A model generated the notes under the pieces. That model searched no databases. It was not told where the DNA came from and saw only the letters and a list, made by a program, of their open reading frames with translations. The translations under genes were made by a program, and so were the position numbers. 64,000 nucleotides of DNA from assembly GCA_963978905.1 (NCBI GenBank), contig OZ022258.1, forward strand, positions 42,144,591 to 42,208,590, given 5' to 3'. The first letter of the stretch is position 1. Every line of letters begins with the position of its first letter. This document shows, in pieces, positions 1 through 11,229 of the stretch. Source of the DNA: Trichostrongylus colubriformis (taxonomy: Eukaryota; Nematoda; Chromadorea; Rhabditida; Trichostrongylidae).

Positions 1-1488
1 ATGAGCCACAACTTGTGCGAAAGCAATATGAACGGCCCCTTTTCAAATTTCATGCAGCCCATGGTTTCCTGAATTCTTTTGCAAAAGTATAGTACAAGTC
101 ATAAATCTTCTTGTTATGGAACCTAAAACCGACACCGTAACCCGTGCGTTGCACTCATTATCAACCACAAACCACAATAAAAAGAGGGTAAATGAAATAA
201 GAAAATGATGTGATTTCGCTGACGATTTGGATGGGAAAAAGCAAGCGCTGAGCTCTCAAATCAGCTGTTATCTACAACGCCAATAAAAAAATTGTAATGA
301 CTGATACGACGCTATGGCGTCATCTCTTAAGAGATCACCAGCTAATGATCACATACAGCTCGTAAATTCTGTGAAACGGCAACGAGATGATTTCGCAATT
401 ACCCCGCTGAGCGAGTGATAACACAACTGTACCTAAAATGGCAGCCAGACGAAAACCATCTATTCAACATTGAGGGCAGAGACTTTAACAGGAATAAAAT
501 GCAATATGTCGACCACAGACAAAGGGATATCATATAATGCCCCTACTCCTGTGCAGTGAACAACTACCCGCGTTTTCAATAATCAAACGCAGTACTGTAT
601 TATAGTGCTATTAAGCCCTACACAATAAGAATTATTTACGAAGTGTTCCTCTTCATCGAGCATCAGCAAAGAGAAATATTGTACGGCAACCATATGTTGC
701 AGGTCGAATGCGACTACCTCTTTGTAGGACTTTACACCCATACTCAATGGTGCCTTTCATGGTAAAATCGCATGGTCTTTTCACCAATACTTAAAAACTA
801 CCGAAACAGATAATTTGTTACACAAAAATAAATGACAGTATTGATTCCTGACCTGAACTGGTCCAGATCCACGCGAGCTGCCTTCCGCTCCAGAAAATCC
901 CTTGTCCGGAACGAATCGTTGGGTGTTGATGATCTTGTCAAGATCGTCACCATATACGTCTTTGTCGATGTTTTTACCTGAAACCGATCTGCATGAGAGC
1001 GTGTCCGATTTTGTTCCACTAGAACATGTGTTGACAAACTAGGAAGACGATGATGAGCGTGAAGCATTTCGACACTAGTTCATACAACATTTGCGTCCTG
1101 GTGCGGATTACAAGTAATCGGGTTAACAGGCCAATAGCATAGATCTAATTTTCGGCACCAAGTGCCGAAAATTAACTTCAATTTATCAAAACTACCTGGA
1201 ATGTTTCGCGCGCATATCGAATGCTTGAATTTTTGAAAACTCCTGGGTATTACTTCATACAAGAACTAGTTTATGGAATCGGTTACCGGCCAATGTTCAA
1301 AACTGGTTCGAAGATTTCAATTATAATACTTGTTCTGAAATCCGTTTTTTTTTTTTGCTTCTAACAATCGGTCGTATTATCATACCGGCCTCACTGCAAC
1401 ACAATAGCAAGGCCCATTAATAAAAAGACCAGTACATCATAAACCCGCCACAGCCCATTTTGCGGAAAACTCATGTTCCTAAGAAAAT
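1..1488. other. Intergenic stretch without recognisable gene
   Basis: No open frame here matches a family I recognise, and I see no convincing exon series. The only distinct structure is the perfect hairpin listed separately at 1147-1173. The minus-strand frame 798-1067 (89 codons) is open but has no recognisable domain. Confidence 0.5.
1147..1173. repeat. Perfect 12-bp stem, 3-nt loop hairpin
   Basis: The arms AATTTTCGGCAC and GTGCCGAAAATT are exact reverse complements separated by CAA. No gene abuts it, so a terminator or processing role cannot be assigned. It may be the core of an old foldback element. Confidence 0.7.
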
Positions 1489-2846
1489 TTAAAGACACCA
1501 GAAGGGGGTAATTTTGGCTTACGGTAGAACAGACGTAGTGTGGACGAGTTTAAGTGGCCGCCATTGCACAAACTCGCCAATTTGGCACCTTGGCATGTTG
1601 CCAAAAGAAGTTGTTTCTATTAGGTTGATTCATAATAAATCGGACAAATGGTAGTGATGATTTCTAGAGATCATAACTCAGTAACGAATTAACGAATGGA
1701 CGCGCGAGGTACCGTTGGAATGAGTATGAAAAGCTCTTCAAAGTACCGCAAAATAATCACTCCAAAGTAAATATTCCGCCACAATGCCGCACGATTTCAA
1801 GCGGTCCAGAGACCACATCCGCAACGTCATACTATTTATATCGCTATCTGGCCAGGAACCCGCGGATATCGGCAGACGTCTGATAGAAGTTCACAAGGAG
1901 CATGCTCCCGGCAGAAGTACACTGTAGTTGTAGCATTCGAAGTTTGCGTCAGGCGACTATTCCATCGAAGACGAAAACCGCGGTTGGTGGAGCGTACACG
2001 GCGTAGAGTACTGGGAGCTGCTCGATGAAGGTACCACAGTATCCGCCGACGTCTACGTTCGTCAATTACGAGAATTGAAGGCCGATGTCCAAAGTTCGCT
2101 ACGGCGGCGGTCACATGTCTACTTCCAGCACGACAACGTGTCTACTTCCACAGACCGCACTTCGCAAGATCGACCAAGGCCGAGCTGCTGTCGTACAGTT
2201 GGACCGTACTTCTATACCCACCGTACTCCCCAGACCTGGCCCCTTCAGATTTCCACCTTTTCTCCCACAGCCAACGCCACCTGGACGGCCAAGACTTCAA
2301 AACTCGCGACGAGGTCAAGGCGGCACTCGGCAACTTCTTCGAGCTCCAGCTTCCGGCCTTCTGGAGCAAGGGCATCCATGATCTGCCTATACCGTGGCAG
2401 AAGGTCATCGATAAAGATGGAGTATATTTCAAGTGAATCCCTGTTGTCGTAAAAAAGTTGTACGACAATGATTAAAATTGGTCAATTTGTCCGATTTATT
2501 ATGAATCAACCTAATATTATAAATTTTTTTCCTTTACTTTTTACTTTGTTCTTTCTTATATTGTTTCTAGATGTACTTACATGAATGCTAATGTAGTTGG
2601 GAATGACCACTCCACTGCGCTTTGAGTCAGGCGCTACAACTAACGTTGGCCCGCGGCCCGTCTCCTACAGCGGACAACTCGGAATGGATGCGTTGGATGC
2701 GAATGGGATACGAATACACACCGCAGCGTCGCGCTTTTGAGTCCGGGTTTTTTCGCCTATTATCGCTTCTAACCTTGAATGTTCGTTACAAAATGCTCAT
2801 TTCTTTGCATCTTCCTCTTGTTTCGGACCCCTTCCGGTTCCTTTAA
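1489..2846. repeat. MITE with TTTAAAG termini, split by a mariner
   Basis: Terminal inverted repeats read TTAAAGACACCAGAAGGGGG on the left and, reverse-complemented, TTAAAGGAACCGGAAGGGG on the right. The sequence flanking the mariner at 1620-2514 matches, in reverse orientation, one continuous 465-bp copy at 28343-28807. Without the mariner and its duplicated TA this copy is about 461 bp. A shorter diverged copy lies at 34437-34732. No coding capacity is visible, so it is non-autonomous. Confidence 0.75.
1620..2514 (+). mobile_element. Internally deleted mariner-family element, copy 1
   Basis: Terminal inverted repeats begin TTAGGTTGATTCATAATAAA and are repeated inverted at the right end. 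TA dinucleotides flank both sides (1618-1619 and 2515-2516). The right half still encodes the end of a mariner DD34D transposase. YWELLDEG is followed by a Y-F-Q-H-D-N motif carrying the second catalytic Asp, then in another frame by SPDLAPSDFHLF carrying the third, and a typical C-terminal tail ending near 2432. The N-terminal helix-turn-helix region and first catalytic motif are largely deleted and the frames are broken, so it cannot encode transposase. At 895 bp it is shorter than the usual ~1.3 kb. It resembles the hookworm mariner class, but the exact family was not tested. Confidence 0.88.
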
Positions 2847-3018
2847 GCATCACTGTAAGTATAGCGATGAAGTGTAGCAAAGGATAGTTTGCATGTCTAT
2901 GTAATTTTTTTTGAGCACAGTAATGTATATACATCATAGATGAAAAACTAATACGAACACAATTGAATAGGAAATAAAAACAGTTGAACTGATGCTGTTT
3001 GTTTAGTCCATTACGTTA

Positions 3019-4307
3019 GAGGGTTGGCCATAATTATAGCGACAAGACTTGCTGCAGTTAGCGTACATTCTATCGCGCACATAGCGCGCCAGTCTTATGG
3101 ATTTTTCAGTCTCATCATTTTTTCTAACTCCTGTTAAGATTTGGTTGAATTTGGTCCATTCATAGTGAAATGGTGAAGCCTTACCCTGATCGTTCCGCTA
3201 TCGTTCGTCTGCACAAAGCCGGCCGCCCACCCGCTACGACCGCTGAGCACCTCGGCATCCACCGCAGCGTCGTGTATCGCACACTCCAACGTCATCGAGA
3301 CCTTGGTGGACTCCAAGACCACCGAAGAAGTGGAAGACCCTTACTGCTCGCACGCCGAAGGTCGTCGAGGCCGTCAGAAAGCGGATAGCAAGAAACGCGA
3401 CTCGGTGCATCTCGACGATGTCTCGCGACATGGGAATCTCGCGGAAGGCAATGGAGAGGGTCGTCCACGAAGACCTTAAGATGTTCCCCTACCGTACTCG
3501 GACGGCTGTTATCCTCAGCGCTTCGAATCAGCAGGCGCGAGTCAAAAAGTGCCGACAGCTTTTGCTTCGGACGCGCAACATGGGCCATCATTCGATGGAC
3601 TTTTCGGATGAGAAGCTCTTCACCGTCGAGCAGTAGTTCAACGCTCAGAACGTCAGTGATCGCAAGGAATGCCGAGGAAGCCGACAAGAGAAGAGTCGTC
3701 AAACGGGCCGCATACCCTGCCCAAGTCATGGTTTGGGCAGGGGTGTAGGCCTCGGGGAAGCCGCCGTTGATATTCGTGGACCCTGGCGTCAAAATCGACA
3801 AATATTACTACCTGAAGACGATTCTGGAAGATGCTCTACTCCTGTGGGCGAACTCCCACTTCAACGGCCGCCAGTGGATATTCCAGCAAGATTCGGCGCC
3901 CGCCCACAAAGCTAAGGTCGTCCAAGCGTGGTGCAAGAGCGAACTCCCCGACTTCATCTCGGCAGAAGAATGGCCGGCATCGTCACCGGATTTGAGCCCA
4001 CTGGACTATAACTTGTGGTCCCACCTTGAGAGCAAGGCCTGCGCCACTCCCCACCCCAATCTGGAATCTCTGAAGGCAGCGCTCATCCGAGAATGAGACG
4101 AAATCGACTACGCACTCCTGCGTCCGGTCATCGACGCCTTTCCCAAGCGACTCCGCGCTGTCGTCCGTGCCAAAGGTGGGCGAATCGAGAAGTAACTTAT
4201 GATTGTTAATGTACCAGTTGTTACTTAACAAATGTTCATAACTCGTTTGCACTTTTGCTTTCTGAATATAAGGTGAAAACCTTGTCGCTATATTTATGGC
4301 CCACCTG
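3019..4307 (+). mobile_element. Tc1/mariner-superfamily (DD37D, maT-like) transposon relic
   Basis: The 1,289-bp element has TA on both sides (3017-3018, 4308-4309). Its imperfect inverted termini share GGCCATAA, then TATAGCGACAAG. It is a full-length, TIR-bounded copy of a family usually about 1.3 kb long, but its single transposase gene is broken (separate entry). Confidence 0.85.
3170..4195 (+). pseudogene. Broken maT/DD37D transposase
   Basis: Three frame-disrupted blocks follow the order of a Tc1/mariner transposase. Block 1 (3170-3388) is an N-terminal helix-turn-helix with GRP-like linker (RRSGRP). Block 2 (3418-3636) is the middle region ending FSDEKLFTVEQ then a stop, where the first catalytic Asp lies in the SDEK motif. 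Block 3 (3767-4096) carries FQQDSAPAH and SPDLSPLDYNLW. There are 37 residues between the second and third catalytic Asp, which fits the DD37D (maT) clade. A TGA where Trp is expected (about 4094) and at least two frameshifts kill it. The tail continues in frame to a TAA at about 4195. Confidence 0.85.
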
Positions 4308-4309
4308 TA

Positions 4310-5373
4310 ACTATGATAACTTTGAAGCGGTGCGCCCGTATAATTACAAAGTTGTCCGCCTAGCAAATTTCAGAATTAGTTTTGTTTTAAGCCCATCCAA
4401 CTTCCACCATAACGTCAATTCATTTTCATCGACATGACTGTTATTTGCTTCAATAGTCATTATAAAAGTGCGCCAGATTGTGTTGCTGATAATCCGCAAC
4501 GGCAAGAATTCATGACTTGTTCGTATGAATAAGCAGAGATAAGAATAAGGAGATCAGAAAACAGCGGTGTTCGTATGCAGACTACAGTTACACCACAAGA
4601 CATCATGTTTCGTCACATAACGGTGCAACTGATAGCGACACATGATGGCAAACCAAATATGCCTCGAAAATATGTTGGGGGCTTGGCATATCCATTCTAC
4701 ATATAAAGCGAGACAACAAAACCAAGAGAAAACTTAGGCATTCGAATATCAGTTCATAAAGAGCAAATAGCTTATTTCAATAATGCAATAAGCAATCCCG
4801 TTTTAACATAAGCACTACTGTGGCCTATAAACCGCAGTTTATCTTGCGGAACTATAACTATTCCGAATTTAGATTTGCCTCGCCACACTACGTATGTTAC
4901 CATCTAGTACTTCTGGGCACTGCAGTTCCTATGTTCCCCTCTGTGATCGCTGCTCCACACCACGCACCACGACTAATGAGAGACAACACAGGTTTCAGAA
5001 TTCTACCACTTTTAGTTGCATATGTTGCTGTTCTTAGGTCAGCACTACCTGGTCATTATCACAATTGCGGTACACTACGTAATCATTACCTGAACTGCAA
5101 GGCTGAAATTGTTCACAAGATACAATATAACAACGAAATTCCCTTTCTAGGATATGTCACTCTACTTTTCTAGGGTAAATGAGGGAAAGAGTGCTAATTT
5201 AAAAACAATAGAACATCAACCTCATGCGATCTTCGGAATCAGGTATTAAATTCTAGTAACAGCCGCGGAAATATATCCAAGAATAGGAATCCCACGTGAG
5301 GCTACTGGAGATGGACATTCTTTAAATTCATTAACTTCCAAACCCGAACCTCAAAAGCAAACCGCTTAGAACT
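4310..5373. other. Intergenic stretch without recognisable gene
   Basis: The plus-strand frame 4820-5173 (117 codons) is the longest open stretch but matches nothing I know. This interval lies immediately downstream of the skp-1 stop codon on the minus strand and could hold its 3' UTR. Confidence 0.4.
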
Positions 5374-8300
5374 TTACTTCACCAGCAGCTTCGCGAGGCC
5401 ATAGAGCTCGTAAAAGAAAACTACACCTGAACCTCTCAAGCCAGCAATTACAAGTACACATGAAAACTTGACGAAAAAAATCTTAAAATGAAGTAAAGGT
5501 AAACGAGATAAATTCGTAGACTTACTTGGCCTGTATATGTGTTGTTGAACACTATCTCCACCCCGCCACGCTTTATCGTATGGATTGTAGGTCTCATCAT
5601 CCATGGCTCCACTGTCGAGACCCTGAAAAGATTAGATTGACAAACCGAATCGCTTCGTAATCTGCGATACTCGACCTTATTTTGATCAAACAGCCTCTGG
5701 TCGAACTGAGTTTCACTGGATCGGACTTTAGCGTCTGGCAAGCCAAGCACAATCTTCTCGGAGATGTCGCGATCGCGGTCCCTGAAAATTGGTCACGTGC
5801 ATTCCCTATCGAAGAGGGAGTGGAACGATATGAAAACTACTGACCGCATCAATTTGTCCACCTTATCAGGTCTATTACGTGCAATATTTCTCTCCTTCCG
5901 AATATCATCAAGACGATCACGCCTGCAATGATTCAGAAGAACGTTGCTAAAGTCCAAATGAGCAAGATCAAATGAAGCTCTTAAATCTGTAGTATTTCAC
6001 GGTTGATTGCCACATCGTGAACCAAAATATGGAATAAGATTTAGAAATGCTACAATGAAATACTAAAAACCCGAGCTTCTATAGCAAGGGCACAAGAAAG
6101 CTTTTCAGAAAAATGAAAAAAATCGCGCAGGAAGAAATAAAAATAACAATTACTTGTTACCATAATGTAAAATAAGGCAAACGCACCTAACTTCCTCTCG
6201 TGCTTTGACGGCTTCATCTTCATCCTCATCCCTTTTTCTGATCCCAGCGCGCTCCTGAAGTCATTTCAATTTAATTACCCACGTAGATCGAGGGGAATCG
6301 GGTAAGACCAAGTTGAGGGTCGTCACAATTTTTACCTACTTGAACATCCGGAAAACCACAATAAGAGAGACTAATCCGTCTCATTCATAACAACAACAGA
6401 GATTAGTTTTTCCGCTAACTTAAAAATGAGAAAACAATCCACCTGCCGTGCTTTCGCTGCCATTTCTCGCATACGAGCTTCCTGTTCGAGTTTCTTGTGC
6501 TGAGCAACTCTCTTCTCCAATTGTGCTCTTGCTTCCACGGACTCTCTGGCTTTCCTATCAGCAATGTACAATGCTTCCGATAATTTAGCAAAACCTTCAT
6601 TGATGTGAGTCTGCAATTACAAGCATTTTGGATGTAGGCATAGTGTAGTGCAAGTCCTACCTGTTGTAATCCTCTACCATCAGCTGCTAGCCTCTTATCA
6701 AGCGACACAGTGAAACCTGAACCAAATCTAATTTTAAAAGATGATTGCCGGTCATGTGGCTGTATGATCTTGGTTAGAGCGCATCCCACACAATTCAAAA
6801 ACAAAGAATAGCAAATTAAGTAAGCAAAGAGGGAAACTAACAAACAGAGCATGCAACCAGCGATGGGTTTTGCACGCTATGCAGTCAAGAGAGTGTTATG
6901 CTTGCCGCTGCTGCGTTTCGCGTACCTCCTGACTCGGCAGGAATAAAGAAGATCTATATCTATACTTCGGTAAATAACATCCAGTAAAAAAAGCAAGGCA
7001 CAGTTCCGTAACGAGCGGACTACGCGCTGGTGGAGATAGTGGTGACCCAGGGATATGCGAAGGTAGACTAAGGCCGTAGTGTAAAGTCTCACCTTTTGGA
7101 TTTTTCCAGTTCGAGATACAGGGAGGAATTTTCCAGTCATTTTGATCCTTAGTTGTCACCTGAAAGCCATGAATGTGCTCAAGAAGCGAGAAAACGAGAA
7201 TCCAATACCAAGAAGGTTTTCTGATAGGCAGCAGAACATTAAAAAAGTGGAAAACTTTAAAATGGACAAATTCGTGGCAGAAGGTAGCATTGCCAAACAA
7301 AATATTATTCACCTTTCTAGGGGGACTGTGCATCACTGGGGCTGGAGGAGACGGTGGAGCTCGTGGAATTTTCTGGTTAATCCTGAATTCACCATAAGTT
7401 TACTTGTAACGAAACAAATGCCGATATTTAACAAATGGCAAAAGACGAACAGAAATCATAAGAATGAAGGCAAATGGACTGTACAAAAAATTTAGAGGCC
7501 CGGACCACTGTGCTTCACTGTTCGGTCGGGAAACTTGAAAATGACCTTACCTAAATTTCGGGGGTTCCATGGGATCCTTCTGTTCTTCCACCATCCGAAT
7601 GATTCGCTGCTGTGAACCTGAACAGTTCGTACCATTTTCAAGAACAAATATCGCGATGAGACGGAATGACCGTAATAAATTTGAAATTAGTGAAATATTG
7701 AACCTGCTGCATGGCCCTGACCCTGCTGACTAGGTGTGTATCTAATATACTGAGCAGGTGCTTGCTTTTCAGCATGGCGTACAGGCAGAGCTGATGCTAC
7801 CTGAATGGCAGAGAACGATTTCCTTTGAATAACGAAATGATGTTGCACAATATCTGCCTGTTACATATCTGAAAGAAACAACTAGGCCTACCTTGCTTTC
7901 AGTTATTTTCTCCAAGGCTAAGCGCGTCTTCTCTGTTTGCTCGGCTATCGTTTCTTCATCTGGTCGTTGGATATCCTCATCTTCCTCATCCCATGCTTTG
8001 GCACGCATATCCGCCAATTTTGTGTAAACTACCTGAATTACTACTTTGGGCGAACAGAAAAAAGATAAAGGGTATGCATATAACTTGTAGGGTCACGTTA
8101 TATAAGGCCTTCCTATAACCTACCTTATTCTTATCGTGTCCAATTCGTGCTATGGCATCGTGCCTCAATTTTCCATCTGCATCATACTGCAGCGCAATCT
8201 GCCCTTCACTTTTTCCTTTTCTTTCCCCCATGCCCATTCCGAGAGGGAACTGAGCCACATGAATTTCTGGGAAGGCTCCACCATCACCGAAGTCCTGCAA

Positions 8301-10011
8301 AGTACATTTCACTTGAGAAGCATATTTTATGCAAAAAACTGAGTGGATGAGAAAATTCTGGAACACTCAAGAAACGTTGCGGAACTTGAACTGTTAACCA
8401 GCTATCTCATCCGTACGATGAGCTCTTCTCAATTTTCATTTCATTACTTTTCATTTTTGAGTGGAATCAAACCATGGATTCCCTCTTTCAAGCACGGAAA
8501 AAGACAACAATAAAAATCAGGCGCAAGAGCAACCATCACCTTCTCAAAGAAATGTGATAATTTCACGGCTCGGAACCATAACGAAAGCTTGGAATCGAAT
8601 AAACGGTAAACAAGGCTACGGTTAATCTTTGCGAAACTGCGAGCCGGAGGAACGCGCGATCGCAATGTATCGTGTGATTTTGCGCGCTATAACTCAGCCT
8701 ATGCAACAACTTATGCACCAGCACGTACCACTTGTAGTGTGACAAATAAGCCACTCCCTCAACGATTAGAGATGAAACAAAACAAAGTTATCTACATAGA
8801 TATCTCTAAGGCTGACCATGGTCGTATTGTTCGAAAAATGTAGCAGCTGACAAGAGATGCATAACTGGCCGAAGTGGCCATATGTAGTGCGTCCGATGGG
8901 CCGCTGCCAGACTTCGCGATTTTTCGGTGGGAATTCTCACGTAAGTGCAATATCTCAAGATCGCAGTATCGCTCACAAAAGTGCGACGCCGCAATATCGT
9001 GAAGTGCGACGGCGGCGATATGTTTTCGGAAGCGGATCTCACCAAACTTGCAATACCATTCTCTGGACAGAATTACAGCACTTTTCATGATGAACCAACA
9101 ACTAAGAGCGTCAGTGGCTGCTGACAGTAAATGTTGCGCTCTATAAAGTGCAGAAGATAGTTTGGATACCGTTGAGCTCTGTTCCTGCCTTTTATTCAGC
9201 GCTTTTACTAATCCCGGAGGAAACTTTCACTTTAATGATACCGCATTCAAAGGCTACTGTTGGCGCAAGATGTAGTCAAGTGATGAGCTCAGATTAGTGT
9301 CCGAAAACATGAAGGGCTAAACGTATCAAATTAAAAAGGCCACAACGACCTCGAGTCTTTCCCTTTTGAAAAGCTCACGAAACAGATGAGCATGGTGGCA
9401 GCAATTTACGCGGCGAAGCGTTCCCTCATTGGCGCCTTTATCCACAACTGAGAAAGTTAACGATTCACAGAGCCGCTTATGTCGTGGATACGTCAGCGAT
9501 CTCACTGAAGAGGTCTCTGAAGGCCAAAACATAATTCTCGTGTACAGCCACCTCTCCCCGCACCGTCTAAGCACTACAAGTCTACTTCGCAGTAGCCATA
9601 TTTCTTCAATGGATATATAATACAGATAGACTGATGAAGTTACCAACAACAAAATATTTTACCAAAAAACAGAAACCTCACCTCAGCATTACGTGGTTTG
9701 AACCCTTGTCGTCTTCCATAAGGAGGCGGTTCTTTCACAACAATGGCTGTAGAAGAGGGCAACGCGTCCTCACGTCCACGAAACCAAGGGTCTCGGCGAA
9801 CCTTGAAAGAGGGGTACTATGAACGCTAAGAACATAATGAAAAGGAAAAACAACAAGATACGTGAAACAAAAGAAGAAACCTACTTGAGAGTACTCATCT
9901 GTGATAGCAGAAGGGGCAGGAAGCAACCTAAACATACTTTACATTAAAGGAATCCATGAGCATTCACCGAAATCATAGGAAAGGCACTCACTCTGTCAAT
10001 TTCAGAGACAT
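5374..10011 (-). CDS. skp-1: SNW/SKIP-family splicing and transcription cofactor
   Basis: SKIP (Prp45/SNW1) is a nuclear spliceosome component and transcription coregulator. Sixteen exons join in frame with GT/AG borders: 9992-10011, 9885-9927, 9682-9801, 8124-8294, 7892-8032, 7704-7800, 7551-7617, 7313-7382, 7093-7159, 6661-6716, 6443-6610, 6187-6254, 5845-5922, 5676-5781, 5526-5622, 5374-5426 (473 aa). Diagnostic stretches in order are PPPYGRR, DFGDGGAFPEIHVAQ, QRPDEE, IRYTPSQQGQ, PPSPPAPVMHSP, CISNWKNPK (the name-giving SNW, about residues 258-260), DKRLAADGRGLQ, EALYIADRKARE, FDQRLFDQ, and YDKAWRGG followed by IYRPS. I chose the start at 10011 because its 20-nt exon gives LLPAP the expected N-terminal context. 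An ATG at 9935 lies in the following intron and is an alternative. The last exon is the weakest call: the protein ends ~60-70 residues before the usual SKIP C-terminus. It lies downstream of bir-1 on the same strand. Confidence 0.92.
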
Positions 10012-10040
10012 AATTACCCGAATAAATCAATACGAATACG

Positions 10041-10043
10041 CTG
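10041..10043 (-). promoter_or_regulatory. Probable trans-splice acceptor of skp-1
   Basis: On the minus strand a pyrimidine-rich run ending GATTTCAG precedes the skp-1 ATG by 29 nt, with no upstream in-frame exon needed. In nematode operons a downstream gene receives a spliced leader (SL2 type) at such a site. It lies 459 bp past the bir-1 stop, longer than the ~100 bp usual in C. elegans. Confidence 0.55.
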
Positions 10044-10502
10044 AAATCGAAACAAAGTTCTGAACTGCTTGATTACCATCGATTTTATAATGATGAGCCC
10101 GAGCAGCTCAAACGGTTCACGGTTCAACAGTTCAAATAATACAGCGGTAATTCAAAGATGCCTCATTCAGAAGGTATCGAAACTTGAACGTGCGACAAGT
10201 GGACAGCTGATTTACAACTAAGTATAAGTTTATTGCAATATCAATGGGCAGTATTATTGTACAGTAACAACACCAGTGATGAGACCACATAAAAGATGTG
10301 TGCAGTATAAAATTAAGTTCAAGCTCACTACGTTTACTCAAGGCACACGTAAGACAACACCACACGTTACGCAGTGAAGAAAAACAAAATCCTTCTAATA
10401 TAAAGCCATTAAGCACGGAAGAGAAAAAACGAAGTGAAGGATCACGTGGAGAGAACTTCGAGATTTTTTTACCCTACGCCGTGTTGTAATGTTTACGTAT
10501 TA

Positions 10503-11209
10503 TCATTTATTCGCACTCATTGCTTTTTCAGCCATTTGAACTATTTCTTGTGATGCATTATAAAAATTGTTAGCTTCGCAAACAATCTTCTTCCTCTGAA
10601 AATGTGAAAACTACAAAAGGATCTCCTGTACATAAACACCATAATTGAATTAGCTTTTTACCGTTATAGCAGCTATCCGGCCAGCTACCAGAGTGATAAA
10701 GTCCCTAACCGTCCATGTTTTTTCGTCCAGCTTATTTAATTCAACAAAGGCACAGTTTTTTGTATGCGACTGATGCTCCTCCCTGAATTAATTGGTAAGT
10801 TCCTCTGAAGTCTACTGAAATTCGAATTAAGTCAATGTTTCAAAAGGTTAGGAAAACTGGAAAAAGTGAAACACACTTCCGACTGACGAGACTGACTTAC
10901 CATGGGTCGTCTTGCTCTTCAAATATCATTTCCTTGAAACAAAAAGCACATGTTGCAGTAGCGGGTTCATTTCTAGTTCCGGAATAGACGAATCCCGCTC
11001 TTGCTAACTAAATCGAAGCAGTAGTTAAGCTACATGTTAGTGTACGATCGAAAACAAAAAAACCCTACCGCCTCCGATGAACAGGGAGAGTCAGTTTTGT
11101 CAAAGCACCATTTTTTGAATGTTGCTTTGCGATGACTATAGAACAAGACATCTGAATCTTCACTAGCAATCTCGTCGAATATGGTTCTTTTCTCGTTCGA
11201 TTCCGACAT
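10503..11209 (-). CDS. bir-1: Survivin-type single-BIR protein
   Basis: Homologues of BIR-1/survivin act in the chromosomal passenger complex with Aurora B and INCENP during chromosome segregation and cytokinesis. Four exons (11069-11209, 10901-11007, 10662-10782, 10503-10595) with GT/AG borders and matching phases encode 153 aa, close to the size of C. elegans BIR-1. The BIR domain spans about residues 22-90: RKATFKKW, an AGFVYSGT block, then zinc ligands in CAFC, EEH and KNC (C-x2-C, then His, then Cys six residues after it). The C-terminal part lacks a RING finger and is basic/helical, as in survivins rather than multi-BIR apoptosis inhibitors. The start is supported by an acceptor 17 nt upstream. 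An AATAAA overlaps the stop codon and another lies near 10230. skp-1 follows on the same strand. Confidence 0.93.
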
Positions 11210-11226
11210 AGCTGATGAAGAAATAT

Positions 11227-11229
11227 CTG
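11227..11229 (-). promoter_or_regulatory. Probable spliced-leader acceptor of bir-1
   Basis: GCCTCTTTCAG ends here on the minus strand and is followed by 17 nt of leader before the bir-1 ATG at 11209. This is the usual arrangement of a nematode SL1 trans-splice site. Ordinary cis-splicing to an upstream non-coding exon is the alternative. Confidence 0.6.

Noticed and set aside
2075..2468. Overlapping open frames of 98-125 codons on both strands in the mariner (and their twins at 27784-28177)
   Set aside because: They are shifted readings across a broken transposase; the homologous signal lies in frames interrupted by frameshifts.
9735..9935. ATG at 9935 as the skp-1 start
   Set aside because: It works in frame, but the TTTAG acceptor at 9928 and the upstream 20-nt exon (9992-10011), preceded by its own acceptor, give a better N-terminus.
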